Made by a program: the position numbers and the translations under genes
Assembly (NCBI GenBank): GCA_965237635.1
Contig: CBDEFX010000002.1
Coordinates: 1,612,001 to 1,676,000, forward strand
From: CBDEFX01 sp965237635
Lineage (GTDB): Bacteria; Chloroflexota; Dehalococcoidia; Lucifugimonadales; CAUZJF01
Length of the DNA: 64,000 nucleotides
Direction of reading: 5' to 3'
The notes under the pieces: generated by a model
Database searches by the model: none
Seen by the model: the letters and a program-made list of their open reading frames with translations, nothing else
Told to the model about the DNA's origin: nothing
Shown: piece after piece, positions 40,692-49,743 of the stretch
Position numbering within the stretch: position 1 is the first letter of the stretch
How the letters are laid out: the number at the start of each line of letters is the position of its first letter

Positions 40692-41897
40692 TCAGGCGCG
40701 ACCGAGGATATGGACCGTCGCGACCGCTCCCGTGCCACCCAGGTTGTGCGCCAGGGCTGTTTCCGGCCCGCTGACCTGGTTCGCTGCAGAACCGCGGAGC
40801 TGGTGGACGAGCTCGTATACCTGGGCCAGCCCGGTTGCGCCGACCGGGTGGCCCTTGGCGATGAGGCCGCCGCTCGGGTTGACCGGGATACGCCCGTCGA
40901 GCTTCGTGACGCCCGACTCGACTGCCGGGCCTCCCTCCCCCTTGGGGAAGAGGCCGAGGTCTTCCGTTGCAATGATCTCGGCCACCGTGAAGCAGTCGTG
41001 GACCTCCGTAACGTCGACATCCTTCGGCCCGAAGCCCGCCATGGCGTAGGCCTCCTCGGCCGCCGCCACCGTGGCCGGGAAGCTCGCGATGTCATCCGCA
41101 TCGGTCAACGCCGCGTGGCCTGACGCATGGCCGGAACCGGTTATGAGTACCGGCGACGATGTGAACTCGTCCGCCAGGTCCGCCCGGCAGACTATTGCCG
41201 CTGCCGCCCCATCGCTGATGGGCGGACAGTCGAAGAGACGGATGGGGTCGGCGATAAACCGGGACGTGACCACCTCCTCGAGGTCGGTGCGCTTCTGGAA
41301 CTGGGCCTTGGGATTGTTCGCGCCGTTGTCGTGGTTCTTTATCGAGACCTGGGCTATCTGCTCCCGGGTGGTGCCGTAGCGGGCCATGTGCTCCTGCATG
41401 ATCATGGCAAAAGCGCCAGGGAAGGTGAGGCCCGTGCGCATCTCGGCCTCTTCGTCGCCAGCGGTGGCCAGGGCCGCCGTGACCTCGTCCGTCGCGATGC
41501 TTGTCATCTTCTCGACGCCCGCCACCAGCACGAAGTCATACAGGCCGAGCGCCACCCCGAGGAAGCCATGCCGCAGGGCGATGCCTCCCGACGCGCAGGC
41601 GCCCTCGACCTTTGTAGCCGGGATGCCGGTAATTCCCAGCCTGCCGGCGACCACGGAGGCTAGGGCGCCCTGGTGGGCAAGACGTTCCCCGACGAAGTTG
41701 CCTAAGTACAGCGCCTGGACTCGCTCTCGCGGGACGCCGCTGTCTTCCAGCGCAGCCTGACATGCCTCTGCCGCCATGCTGACGATGTCCTGGCCCTTCA
41801 GCTTCCCGAAGGCCGTGGAACCGACCCCCGCGATAGCGACGGGGCGCAGGTCGCCGTTGCCCATCGCTGAAGCCCTGGATGATTTCCCTTGCGTCAT
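40692..41897 (-). CDS. Thiolase (SCP-x/acetyl-CoA acetyltransferase family)
   Basis: 401-aa cytoplasmic acyl-CoA thiolase or condensing enzyme. Nucleophilic Cys in KVEGACASGGIALRHG, His in DVTEVHDCFTVAEI, and C-terminal NPSGGLIAKGHPVGATG, with the final Cys replaced in the segment LAHNLGGTGAVATVH, as in SCP-x-type enzymes that need a DUF35 partner. ATG 41897 starts 1 nt after the ligase stop, so translation is coupled. With the ligase broken by IS256 upstream, expression would need a promoter inside the IS or the residual ligase gene. Confidence 0.92.
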   Translation of the reverse strand: MTQGKSSRASAMGNGDLRPVAIAGVGSTAFGKLKGQDIVSMAAEACQAALEDSGVPRERVQALYLGNFVGERLAHQGALASVVAGRLGITGIPATKVEGACASGGIALRHGFLGVALGLYDFVLVAGVEKMTSIATDEVTAALATAGDEEAEMRTGLTFPGAFAMIMQEHMARYGTTREQIAQVSIKNHDNGANNPKAQFQKRTDLEEVVTSRFIADPIRLFDCPPISDGAAAAIVCRADLADEFTSSPVLITGSGHASGHAALTDADDIASFPATVAAAEEAYAMAGFGPKDVDVTEVHDCFTVAEIIATEDLGLFPKGEGGPAVESGVTKLDGRIPVNPSGGLIAKGHPVGATGLAQVYELVHQLRGSAANQVSGPETALAHNLGGTGAVATVHILGRA

Positions 41898-41898
41898 G

Positions 41899-42770
41899 CT
41901 AGATTTTCCTCTCCCGGCCGACCCAGAAGGGCGCTCGCAGCTCCTTCTTTTCCACCTTTCCGTACGCGTTTTTCGGAAGAGACGCGATGAAGTCCACCGA
42001 CTGGGGCTTCTTGTAGCTCGCCAGGTTGTCGCGGCAGAACTCTATGATCTCGTCAGCGGTGGCCTCCATTCCCGCCTGGAGGACCGCCATCGCCTTGACG
42101 GCCTCCCCCCCCCACTTGGAGTCCGGCACTCCGATCACCGCCACCTCTGCCACACAGGGATGCCTGGCGATGACCTCTTCGACCTCCCGTGGGTAGACGT
42201 TCGCTCCTCCACTGATAATCATATCGTTTTTCCGGTCGGTGATGAATAGGTAGCCCTCCGAATCGAGGTGGCCGATGTCGCCGGTGTGCAGCCAGCCTCC
42301 CCGTAAAGTCTCGGCTGTGGCCTCCGGATTGTTGAAATATCCCTTCATGACGATGTCGCTCCGCACCAGGATCTCTCCTGACTCTCCCGTCGCAACAGCC
42401 TTGTCCTCCCTGTCGACTACCTCGACGCGTACGCCGGTCGTCTCCCGGCCGGCCGAGGCCAGCCGACCGAGCCGTAGCGGGTCTCCGTCGGTCTGGTGCT
42501 TCTCCTTGCGAAGGCTGGTGATCGTCATCGGTGCCTCGCCGAGCCCGTAGAGCTGAACGAAGATATCTCCGAAGGTGTCCAGGGCGTCCAGCAAATGGTC
42601 CGTGTACATCGGGCCGCCGCCGTATAGCACGGTGTGAAGGCTGGACAGGTCGTAGTCTTTCTTCTCCTCGCTGGCCAGCAGCATGTTTATCATCGTGGGG
42701 GCCATGAACATGGTCGTGACTCGATAGCGCTGTATGGCCTCGAATATCTTGGGAGGATCGAAGCTCCGGG
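41899..42770 (-). pseudogene. Acyl-CoA synthetase, 3' part (split by IS256 copy B)
   Basis: 287 residues resuming after the target duplication with FDPPKIFEAIQRYRVTTMFM, then LHTVLYGGGPMYTDHLLDAL, the adenylation motif QLYGLGEAP, GWLHTGDIGHLDSEGYLFIT, DRKNDMIISGGANVYPREVE and the terminal KNAYGKVEKKEL with the catalytic Lys. All sequence is intact, but it is cut off from its start by IS256. Together with 44005-44703 it makes a normal 520-aa enzyme. Confidence 0.9.
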
Positions 42771-44004
42771 GAGGTTACGTTAATAGGTGTGTAAACGACA
42801 TCAGGCGGCGACCTTCTCAGCCGTTGATTCAATGGCGATTCCATCCGCATACTGTGCACCGAGATAGACGTCTTCGATCAACTCAGGGGCCTTCAGACGC
42901 CTGAAGCGCTGTTCGGCGACCATCAACATTTTCCAGATCACCGCTATCGCCCGATCGACCCTCTTGTAGCGCTTGGCGGCATCGGTCCGAAGCCTGAGGG
43001 CCGCGAAGGGTGATTCTACCGGGTTCGTCGTGCGAAGGTGCCCCCAGTGCTCCTTTGGGAAGTCATAGAAGGTGACCATGCGGTCCCAGTCCCGCTCCAG
43101 GGCCTCTGAGGCCGCCTCGTAGGAATGGTCGCCGCACCACCTGGTGAACACCGTCCTGAGCCGCTCAGCCTCTGTCCGAGTCGGCGCGTAGGGGATAGTA
43201 CGCAGCATGAGCTTGGCCTGGTCCTGTTGTCGCTTTGGAAGCTTGGCGAGCACGTTTAGGATCTTGTGGTTCCAGCAGCGTTGCTCGGCCGCCTGAGGAT
43301 AGACGTTGCGCAGAGCTCCCCAGATGTCCGTCTCCAATTACCAGTCTTGGGCACTCCAGCCCGCGGCGCCTCATGTCCCTGAGCACATCGGACCAGCTCT
43401 CTATGGACTCCCTGTATCCGGGAATCGCGCTCACCACCACCTTCCTTCCGTCGCTCAGGGCCGCCATCACCACCAGGATCGCCGCCTTCTCCCGCTCAAG
43501 ACCGGCCTTGACGTAGACTCCATCCACCCACATGTACACCACTTCGAGGTCATCCAGGGGCCTAGCGCGCCATTGGGCAAGCTCATCGTTCCACTTATCC
43601 TTCAACCGGACTACCGTGCTCGCCGATATCGGTGCCTCTTCTCCCAGCAGTCCCCGCACCGCCAGGTCGAAGTCACCTTCGGAAAGGCTATGTAGGTACA
43701 ACTGGGGGATCAGCTCAGCAACCTTCCTGGTCCTGTTGACGAACAGCGGCAGCAGCCGGCTCTCGAACTCCTCTTCGGTGTTGCGGACTCGTGGCCTCCT
43801 CAGCTGTACCGTTCCCGAACTCAGCGTAAGCCTTCGGGGTCGCACCCAATCCTCCAACTGCTCCCACTCCGGCCTTGACTCCGACCTGCTCCTAGTGCTT
43901 CTCTTTCCCATAGGCGGTGTATCTCCTCTCTTGGGCCTTGAGCCCGTCTTGTTCAGAGAGAGGGTACACCGCCTGACCGTTTACACACTTTTTGAGGATA
44001 CCTC
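42771..44004 (-). mobile_element. IS256-family element, copy B, decayed
   Basis: 1234 bp, ends GAGGTTACGTTAATAGGTGT and, from the right, GAGGTATCCTCAAAAAGTGT. 8-bp duplication GCTCCGGG at 42763-42770 and 44005-44012. Relative to copy A it lacks 126 bp in frame near the transposase N-terminus and 8 bp near 43325. It retains the empty AAGCTT site that is occupied in copy A. Confidence 0.93.
42801..43911 (-). pseudogene. IS256-family transposase, deleted and frameshifted
   Basis: Starts as in copy A (MGKRSTRSRSESRPEWEQ), but jumps from EDWVR to PRRLTLSS, losing 42 residues that include the LLEEEVTEFLG motif. After RLVIGDGHLG an 8-bp deletion between CAGATG direct repeats shifts the frame. The C-terminal part is readable again from WGALRNVYPQ to STAEKVAA in another frame. 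Not functional; copy A supplies the intact N-terminal half but is itself interrupted. Confidence 0.9.
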
Positions 44005-44703
44005 GCTCCGGGTGTCCGGAAAGGCACACGCCGCGCCCCGGGTGATGTGGTGGAAGGACGACAGACCCGAGGCGTGGGTGATAGGAGCGCCGTGCAGAAT
44101 AACGTCGTCTTGCTCTGCAGGGTTGAGGTCGGTCAGGAAGTTGCTGACCATCGCGACCAGTACACGATGGGTCAGCATAGCACCCTTCGACCTTCCGGTC
44201 GTGCCCGACGTGTAGAACAGCCACGCGAGGTCGTCCGGCTCGATCTTTGCGTCGGGCACGGCAGGCGACGCCGACTCGAGGAGCGCGTCAAAGCTTAGGT
44301 CCTCCCCAGGGTCTTCCCCCACGCAGATGAAGTGTTTGATCGAGTCCAAGGAACCGCGGATTTCGGCCAGGTGCTCGCGGAATTCCTCTCCGTACACGAG
44401 GGCGAAGGGCTCGGAGCTTCGAAGCAGGACCTGGTGCTCGCGCGAATGGAGCCGGGCGTTCATCGGCACGATAGCCATCCCGGCTTTCATCGGCGCTAGG
44501 AGGGTCTCGAGCCCCTGATAGCAGTTGGAGAGGAGCATCCCGACGCGGTCGCCGTGCCGGCCCCCGAGGCCGACGAGGGCGTTCGCCAGCCGGTTGACAC
44601 GGCTCTCGGCCTCCCGGAAGGAAATAGACTTGCCCCCATGGAGCCACGCCGTGCGGTCTGGATACCTCCTTGCGGCCCGTGTCAGGAGATGACCGAAGTG
44701 CAT
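44005..44703 (-). pseudogene. Acyl-CoA synthetase, 5' part (split by IS256 copy B)
   Basis: 233 codons from ATG 44703 (MHFGHLLTRAARRYPDRTAW). Contains the ATP/AMP-binding P-loop motif YTSGTTGRSKGAMLTH and the ITHASGLSS segment; the frame continues to FPDTRS, then enters IS256 and ends at 43981. Removing the element and one 8-bp copy gives FPDTRSFDPPKIFEAI in frame. AMP-forming acyl-CoA ligase, probably for a fatty or aromatic acid feeding the thiolase downstream. The insertion looks recent because both halves are otherwise clean. Confidence 0.9.
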
Positions 44704-44739
44704 GGCCTCCTCTTTTGCATCAGGCGCTTACTGCTTTCC

Positions 44740-44815
44740 GTCCTCTCCCTTGAAGGGAGGGGATTAAGAGCCTGCCCTGAGCCCCGCCGTAGGGTGAGGG
44801 TGGTCCGGTCCCCTT
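44740..44815. repeat. Dispersed repeat (CCTCTCCCTTGAAGGGAGGG type)
   Basis: Hairpin-like GTCCTCTCCCTTGAAGGGAG, then CCTGCCCTGAGCCCCGCC and AGGGTGAGGGTGGTCC. Related to 25545-25587 and 49570-49612. It abuts a GH4 relic. Confidence 0.6.
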
Positions 44816-44902
44816 AGCCAGGGCCGGCCGGGTCACGATGTCCGCAAGGAAGTTCCTGCTGAACGTGCCGCTACCCGCGCCAATGTGCGCGATCTTCGCC
44901 AA
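44815..44902 (-). pseudogene. N-terminal relic of a GH4-type glycosidase
   Basis: TTG 44902 followed by AKIAHIGAGSGTFSRNFLAD then IVTRPALA, closely matching the NAD-binding start of family 4 glycosidases (KIAFIGAGS.VFTRNLL.D). After about 28 residues the sequence becomes dispersed repeat and the rest of the gene is absent. Confidence 0.65.
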
Positions 44903-45000
44903 TTCTATGTCCCAGGGTGATTTGCCCGTTCGACGGCCATCTAGCCGAGCGGCCAAAGAATAGCAGGGGGCCAAATCATTTGCAATCGAACGTGGATGGC

Positions 45001-45030
45001 TTGCGGCGCACTCACAACCTCACTTAAGAT
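45001..45030 (+). promoter_or_regulatory. Candidate promoter of the MFS gene
   Basis: TTGCGG at 45001-45006, 18-nt spacer, TAAGAT at 45025-45030; ATG at 45070 about 33 nt after the predicted start site. The -35 matches the one upstream of the tRNA-Sec gene. Confidence 0.5.
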
Positions 45031-45069
45031 GGCGTTCGTCAACGTTGGCTGTCCAGTGCGGGGAGGCCC

Positions 45070-46284
45070 ATGCCGTTCACGTCCAATGAAAAAAGGCTGC
45101 TGGTCTTTACATCTGAGGCCCACGCCGTCTCAGACTCCTGGCACCTATTATACCCTTCCTTGCTGTTCTTGATCGCCCGCGACTTCGATAACGACTACCT
45201 GTTCCTCGGTCTTCTGGTGAACGTGATGGCAGCTTCGGTGGGAGTGTCGGGCGTGCTGGCCGGGTTCCTGTCGGATAGGTATAGCTCTCGACTGCTGTTC
45301 GCCGCCTTCGGCGTCCTCTGCTGTCTGGGTTGCCTCGCGGTCGCAGTCTCCACAGACAGGACATCGACACTGCTGGGGTTGATGCTGTTGGGACTCGGCA
45401 CAGGAATCTACCATCCGGTAGGCTTGTCGGCAATAACGCGCAACGTCTCCCGGAGGGCGATGGGCCTGGGAATCCATGGGCTGACCGGCGCTATCGGGAT
45501 GAGCATACTACCTGTCGGGGCCATCTCGATCGGGGTGGCGTTCGGCTGGAAGACCTCTTTCGCCGTCGGAGCTGCGGTCTCAATATCGGTACTGGCCCTG
45601 CTGCCGCTGGTGCCGGTCGAGTTCGATCGGCCCGTTGGCCGCTCGGCCGGACCGCTGTTCGACGTCAAAGCGATAGCGCGGTCTCTGATGCGCCAGCCGA
45701 TGACGGCGCTCTATGGGATTGCTGTACTCCGGCAGTTCTCGGTCATCGGCTTCTTCACGTTCCTGACAACCGCCATCGTAGCCTACACGGGCTTAGGGGA
45801 GGAACGAGTGGCCAGCCTCTCGACGACGGGCCTTTTCGTCACCTTTGTGATAGCCGTCGGCGGGGCAGGCTCCTTTCTCGGGGGAAGGCTGGGAGAACGA
45901 TTTCCGCCTGAGGGTGTCCTGATTGTGTTCACAATAGCGGCTGTACCTGCGCTCCTGCTCTTGGGGCCAGCTAAGGGAGCGATGTTAATGGCGCTGGTCA
46001 CCGTGGTTTCCCTCGCCCACAATGCTGCGGAGCCTCAGATCGGGGTGCTGCTCAGTCGGTTCCTCCCGGCCGGCATGCACGGGAAGGGTTTCGCGGTCCT
46101 GTATGGCGCGGCTCAGATAATCGGGTCCGTGGCAGGACTTCTAGTCGGGGCAATAGCGGAAAGCTACGGCGTCAACTGGGCGTTCCCGGTGATCGGCGTC
46201 GTTCTTCTGTGCTCGGTCCCATTAATGTGGCTTTTCTTGTGGCCTCGGCGCGTGCTGAAGGACGTGGCCACCCCCGTCGGCTGA
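45070..46284 (+). CDS. MFS transporter
   Basis: 404-aa integral membrane protein with about 12 hydrophobic helices in two sets of six. The loop between helices 2 and 3 carries GVLAGFLSDRYSSRLLF, the MFS motif A variant, and GLGTGIYHPVGLSAI resembles the fosmidomycin-resistance/NNP-like branch (FsrL type). ATG 45070 is preceded by GGGGAGG. The substrate is not predictable; related proteins export drugs or small acids. Transcribed alone, divergent from the split ligase operon. Confidence 0.88.
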   Translation: MPFTSNEKRLLVFTSEAHAVSDSWHLLYPSLLFLIARDFDNDYLFLGLLVNVMAASVGVSGVLAGFLSDRYSSRLLFAAFGVLCCLGCLAVAVSTDRTSTLLGLMLLGLGTGIYHPVGLSAITRNVSRRAMGLGIHGLTGAIGMSILPVGAISIGVAFGWKTSFAVGAAVSISVLALLPLVPVEFDRPVGRSAGPLFDVKAIARSLMRQPMTALYGIAVLRQFSVIGFFTFLTTAIVAYTGLGEERVASLSTTGLFVTFVIAVGGAGSFLGGRLGERFPPEGVLIVFTIAAVPALLLLGPAKGAMLMALVTVVSLAHNAAEPQIGVLLSRFLPAGMHGKGFAVLYGAAQIIGSVAGLLVGAIAESYGVNWAFPVIGVVLLCSVPLMWLFLWPRRVLKDVATPVG

Positions 46285-46335
46285 GGCGTATCGTGGTGGC
46301 GAGCTCTGATAGCCTCGACGACCTGTTGGCGTCAC

Positions 46336-46364
46336 TTGCGGCGTACTCACGGCAGGCTTATGAT
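46336..46364 (+). promoter_or_regulatory. Promoter of the tRNA-Sec gene
   Basis: TTGCGG at 46336-46341, 17-nt spacer, TATGAT at 46359-46364. Transcription would start about 46371, 12 nt before the tRNA 5' end. Confidence 0.7.
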
Positions 46365-46382
46365 GAGACGCAGCTTCGCTTC

Positions 46383-46480
46383 GGGAGCGGATGGGTCCCG
46401 GTGGGCTTCGCGGACTTCAAATCCGTTGGCCCCGGCCCTTCGGTCGGGGCGGTGGGTTCGACTCCCTCTCGCTCCCGCCA
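46383..46480 (+). tRNA. selC: tRNA-Sec (UCA anticodon)
   Basis: 98-nt selenocysteine tRNA. The 8-bp acceptor pairs GGGAGCGG with TCGCTCCC, then discriminator G and an encoded CCA. The anticodon arm reads GCGGA-CTTCAAA-TCCGT, with TCA in the same context as bacterial selC (GGACTTCAAATCC). A long variable arm GCCCCGGCC/GGTCGGGGC closed by CTTC and a T-loop GGTTCGACTCC complete the fold. The tRNA is charged with Ser, converted by SelA and delivered by SelB to UGA codons. Neither selA, selB nor selD is in the window, but the gene implies the organism makes selenoproteins. Confidence 0.93.
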
Positions 46481-46564
46481 CCTGTGTACAGGCCTTCCAG
46501 CTTGGGGCGCAGGACTGTAGGTCCCCGCATCGGGAGGTACTGGGCCGTGAAGGAGGGCTGCGCT

Positions 46565-46948
46565 ATGGCGTACGAGTTTCACCACGTGCACATCAAGTCG
46601 GCTGACCCCAAGAAGACGGCCGACTGGTACGTCAAGGCGTTCAACTTCGCGATCCTGAGCGATGCGGAGCGGCCGTGGGGAGACCGCATGGTGCGGTGCA
46701 GTATGGCGGACGGGAGCGGCGTGAACATTTCCAACGCTCGTACGGGTGAAACGCTAGGGGATGCGGACGCCGGCGCTCACTTGGGCATCGAGCACCTGGG
46801 TATCAAGGTGGACGACGTGGACGCCGAGATCGAACGGCTTACAGCGTTGGGGGCCGAGCTGTTGGAGGGCCCGCTCGATGTCCCCGACGGGCCGCGAATC
46901 GCATTCCTCAAGACCCCGGTTGACGTGAGGGTCGAGATCATTCAGTAG
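46565..46948 (+). CDS. VOC family protein
   Basis: 127-aa glyoxalase-fold protein. EFHHVHIKSADPKKTADWYV is the first beta-alpha unit, with a metal His; DAGAHLGIEHLGIKVDDVDA carries the second His, and a C-terminal RVEIIQ carries the Glu. The ATG at 46565 has GGAGG at 8 nt. The longer open frame reaching back to 46391 overlaps the tRNA and is not used. Lies 84 nt after tRNA-Sec on the same strand. Probably a dioxygenase or isomerase-like enzyme; the substrate is unknown. Confidence 0.88.
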   Translation: MAYEFHHVHIKSADPKKTADWYVKAFNFAILSDAERPWGDRMVRCSMADGSGVNISNARTGETLGDADAGAHLGIEHLGIKVDDVDAEIERLTALGAELLEGPLDVPDGPRIAFLKTPVDVRVEIIQ

Positions 46949-47103
46949 CCGCCGTTGGGAGGGCGACACGCGGTCAGAGGCTGCCTTGACTGTTCTCGGG
47001 CCTTCGACACGCCAGAGCCCGCATTGAGATCCGATTTCATCGAGAGTCGACGCAGTCGGACCCGCCGAAGTGGCGAACGTGGGCAGCTGTTTTGGAGCGG
47101 ACG

Positions 47104-48021
47104 TTGAAAGCTGAGTCGCGGAACCTCCATCAATTACAGACCGAAGAGTTATCGCTTGTAGTTGGGGACAACTCCGCGCACGAAGGTCATAACGCGGGAT
47201 TCAACGGCATCTGGCAACTCACATCGGTGCACGATTCTCGTCCTCTATTCGTGCCAAGATATAGCGGCATGAACTTCGAGTTCATCGCCCCGATGCATGC
47301 CACCCAGGCAACAGAGCCGAGAGACCATTCGACGGAACTGCTTGTCGATGGCAACTCAGGCCAGGTTACCCTGCACCAGACTCCCACTCCTGTGCACAAT
47401 GTCGAGAGTTGGATGACCTATCGCGCCGCAGGCCCTTCCCACCTCGACTGGACCTTTCGCTATCGCCTCCATGGTCCCGATGCATTTCCCACGGGGCTTG
47501 CCGGCTTCTTCTTCGCCAACTACATCCACCAGCCTGAGAACAAGGCCATCTATGTGCTGAGTCGGGACGTCTATGAGGCACTGATGTGGACTCAGTTTTG
47601 TACGACCTTTCAAGGGCGAGATAGCGCGGTGGTGTGGGAGGACGACCCGTACGATTTCGAGTTTGGGCGACACGACACCGGGCTATATGCGTCCCGTGCG
47701 CCCATTCGGTACGCCGTTCCATTGCTGTTGGGCCGCCGTGGTGAAATGGCGTTGATGTTGATGTTCGAGAGTCCTTCCGGCGTCGTCATCTCGCACGGCG
47801 TCGGTGGGGGCGGCTTTGTCGAAGACCGCTCGGACCGCAATCCGGCGTGGGACTTCTTCCTCTACGTGAAAGACCCGGCAGAGCGACCGGAAGGCCAGTG
47901 GAACGGTCGATTGGTCTATAAGAGATTCGTCGGCCGAGACGACGTGTTGCGCGAGTATCAGGACTTCCAGCGATCACTCGGCCACGATTGGCCAATCCCT
48001 TCGTACGGACCCGATGCCTAG
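47104..48021 (+). CDS. Conserved hypothetical protein (about 305 aa)
   Basis: Soluble, beta-rich protein without signal peptide. Recognisable patterns: GFNGIWQLTSVHDSRPLFVP, NFEFIAPMHATQATEPRDHS, HLDWTFRYRLHGPDAFPTGL and FFFANYIHQPENKAIYVLSR, spaced like a beta-sandwich sugar-binding or lyase-like fold. TTG 47104 is chosen because GGAG lies 6 nt upstream; TTG 47092 is an alternative. No known family was recognised. It follows the VOC gene at about 155 nt and ends in a repeat-filled gap. Confidence 0.6.
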   Translation: MKAESRNLHQLQTEELSLVVGDNSAHEGHNAGFNGIWQLTSVHDSRPLFVPRYSGMNFEFIAPMHATQATEPRDHSTELLVDGNSGQVTLHQTPTPVHNVESWMTYRAAGPSHLDWTFRYRLHGPDAFPTGLAGFFFANYIHQPENKAIYVLSRDVYEALMWTQFCTTFQGRDSAVVWEDDPYDFEFGRHDTGLYASRAPIRYAVPLLLGRRGEMALMLMFESPSGVVISHGVGGGGFVEDRSDRNPAWDFFLYVKDPAERPEGQWNGRLVYKRFVGRDDVLREYQDFQRSLGHDWPIPSYGPDA

Positions 48022-48470
48022 CCCCTTTTCGATGTCCGCTAAGAGATCGTAAGTCAGAACTCTCGCCTGCCGCAAGCCTCAGCCGACGATGTCCCGGAAC
48101 ACCCCCGCCGTCAGAGATATCACGCCCCGAACATGAGACCCGTTTGGGAAGCCCCTCGATACGGCTCCAAGCGCGGCTACTCGGGGTATTCGGGGAGCAA
48201 ACGAGCCTAACTATCCGAATATCCCGAGTGTCCCGATTCGGCATCGGGACGTATCGAGGGACCCTTCGTACGGCCCCTGCGGTCGTCAACGCGCTTATAT
48301 CGAGCTAGAGGAGATAGGTAGCGTGAGGCTGGGTGTAGGGGCACGGCATGCCGTGCCCCTACTAGTCCGTACTCTACGGCATCGGTAACCTCATCCACCA
48401 GCGAGTCTTCAAGGAGTGGATAGCCGCCGGTCGTTGGACTGCAATGTCCTTGGATGGGTGCTCAAGGGTG
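48022..48470. repeat. Dispersed repeat cluster without genes
   Basis: CCCCTCGATACGGCTCCAAG, CGCGGCTACTCGGGGTATTC, TGTCCCGATTCGGCATCGGG and GGGGCACGGCATGCCGTGCC (a perfect palindrome-type piece near 48339-48358). Related to 19415-19510 and other gaps. No supported gene. Confidence 0.65.
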
Positions 48471-48513
48471 GGGGGGTATAATGTGGACCGTGAGGCTGAA
48501 AGTAGGTGGGGCT

Positions 48514-49296
48514 ATGGAGCGGCAGTTGGAACAGCAGGACCAGGAGATCGAGGCTATCCAGGCCAAGCTCCTCGAAGTCCAACGTGCCGAAAAGGGTGCA
48601 AGACTCAAGCTGGGCGAAGCTCGGAGCAGGTATAACAGGGTGACGGGTATGCTAACTCGCTCCAGGAAAAAGGAAGCAGAGGCCCACAGCAAGGAACAGG
48701 CCGCCAAACGCAAGAGCGAGGACACCGGACGTAGGGTCGAGGATGCCCACCAGAGAGAATCGGCCCGGTACGCCAGGTTGATGGCAGAATCCCAGAGGTG
48801 GGACCGCGATGCCCGGCGCCATGCAGATGAACAGCTGCGATGGCAGGACGAGTCTCGTCGAAAGGAGCGTGAGGTCGCGGCCAGTGATCGGGAGGTAAGG
48901 GGCGTTATGGCTGAGGTTGCCGATATAGCGAAGGGGGCCATCCCCTGGGAACAGAGGCTGAAGTTCCTTTCGCAGCACCGTGGTAGATCGTCTGCACGCC
49001 CGCCGACGTCAGACAGCGACTCCAGGCCTTTGTCGATAACCGGGCGGGCGATCGCAGCCCTGAAACAGATGCTGGACAGCATGGAGCACCGGCCCGATCA
49101 GGCATTGCGACTGCGCGCCGACGCGGACGGCAAGATCGCCCTGAGCCTCGATGCCCAGAGGCAGGGCGACAGCGTTGTGAGACACGAGGATACGTCGGTC
49201 CTGTTCATCGACCCACCCGTCGCCCGGACCCTTCAGGGACGCACGCTGGACGTCGGTGAGACTCCAGGAGGGTCGCCGTTGATGCTTTCCAGCTGA
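48514..49296 (+). CDS. Coiled-coil protein with HesB/IscA-like C-terminal fold
   Basis: About 260 aa. Residues 1-150 are a continuous charged coiled coil (ERQLEQQDQEIEAIQAKLLE ... AHQRESARYARLMAESQRWD). The C-terminal 75 residues (ALRLRADADGKIALSLDAQR, GDSVVRHEDTSVLFIDPPVA, LQGRTLDVGETPGG) follow the HesB/IscA beta-strand pattern but without any of the three cluster-binding cysteines. The ATG at 48514 follows AGGTGG; a TATAAT at 48477-48482 lies 32 nt upstream. Perhaps a scaffold or sensor derived from an Fe-S carrier fold. The fold call is from pattern similarity only. Confidence 0.6.
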   Translation: MERQLEQQDQEIEAIQAKLLEVQRAEKGARLKLGEARSRYNRVTGMLTRSRKKEAEAHSKEQAAKRKSEDTGRRVEDAHQRESARYARLMAESQRWDRDARRHADEQLRWQDESRRKEREVAASDREVRGVMAEVADIAKGAIPWEQRLKFLSQHRGRSSARPPTSDSDSRPLSITGRAIAALKQMLDSMEHRPDQALRLRADADGKIALSLDAQRQGDSVVRHEDTSVLFIDPPVARTLQGRTLDVGETPGGSPLMLSS

Positions 49297-49399
49297 CCCT
49301 GTTTTACACAGGGCCTTGGTAGCAGTCCTGCACGATATGTAGGTCATGGCAGACAACGCGTGACACAATTCGAAACCCTAGGCTTTGTGGCTTGTTTTA

Positions 49400-49743
49400 G
49401 AGATTCATGAGATAAGTCATGGGGCCTTCGACAGGTCCGAGTAGGACTCGCGACTCCTGTCGGAGCTCAGGCCGAACGGAGGGGAGCTCTTTCCCGTTCG
49501 TGGTGAGCAACATCACGTCCGCGATGCGAACCGGACATATGGAAAATAACTGTGGGAGCGCTCTTTTGTCCCCTCTCCCGCCTTGCGGGAGAGGGTTAGG
49601 GTGAGGGTTCTCTTCCGAACTCTGCAACAACGCGACTTGTTGTGCTGTTACTTGGAAGCTTGTCGGACCAGGATCGGGCGTGGTCTAGTGAGTCTCAGCT
49701 GCTGACAGAGTTTACTATTCCGGACAATGCTGGAGGAGGGCGT
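49400..49743. repeat. Dispersed repeats between coiled-coil and GH-like genes
   Basis: CCTTCGACAGGTCCGAGTAG, CCGTTCGTGGTGAGCAAC and CCTCTCCCGCCTTGCGGGAG with AGGGTTAGGGTGAGGG. No gene; the following gene starts at 49744. Confidence 0.6.

Noticed and set aside
46391..46564. N-terminal extension of the VOC gene
   Set aside because: It overlaps the tRNA-Sec gene; ATG 46565 has a proper ribosome site.
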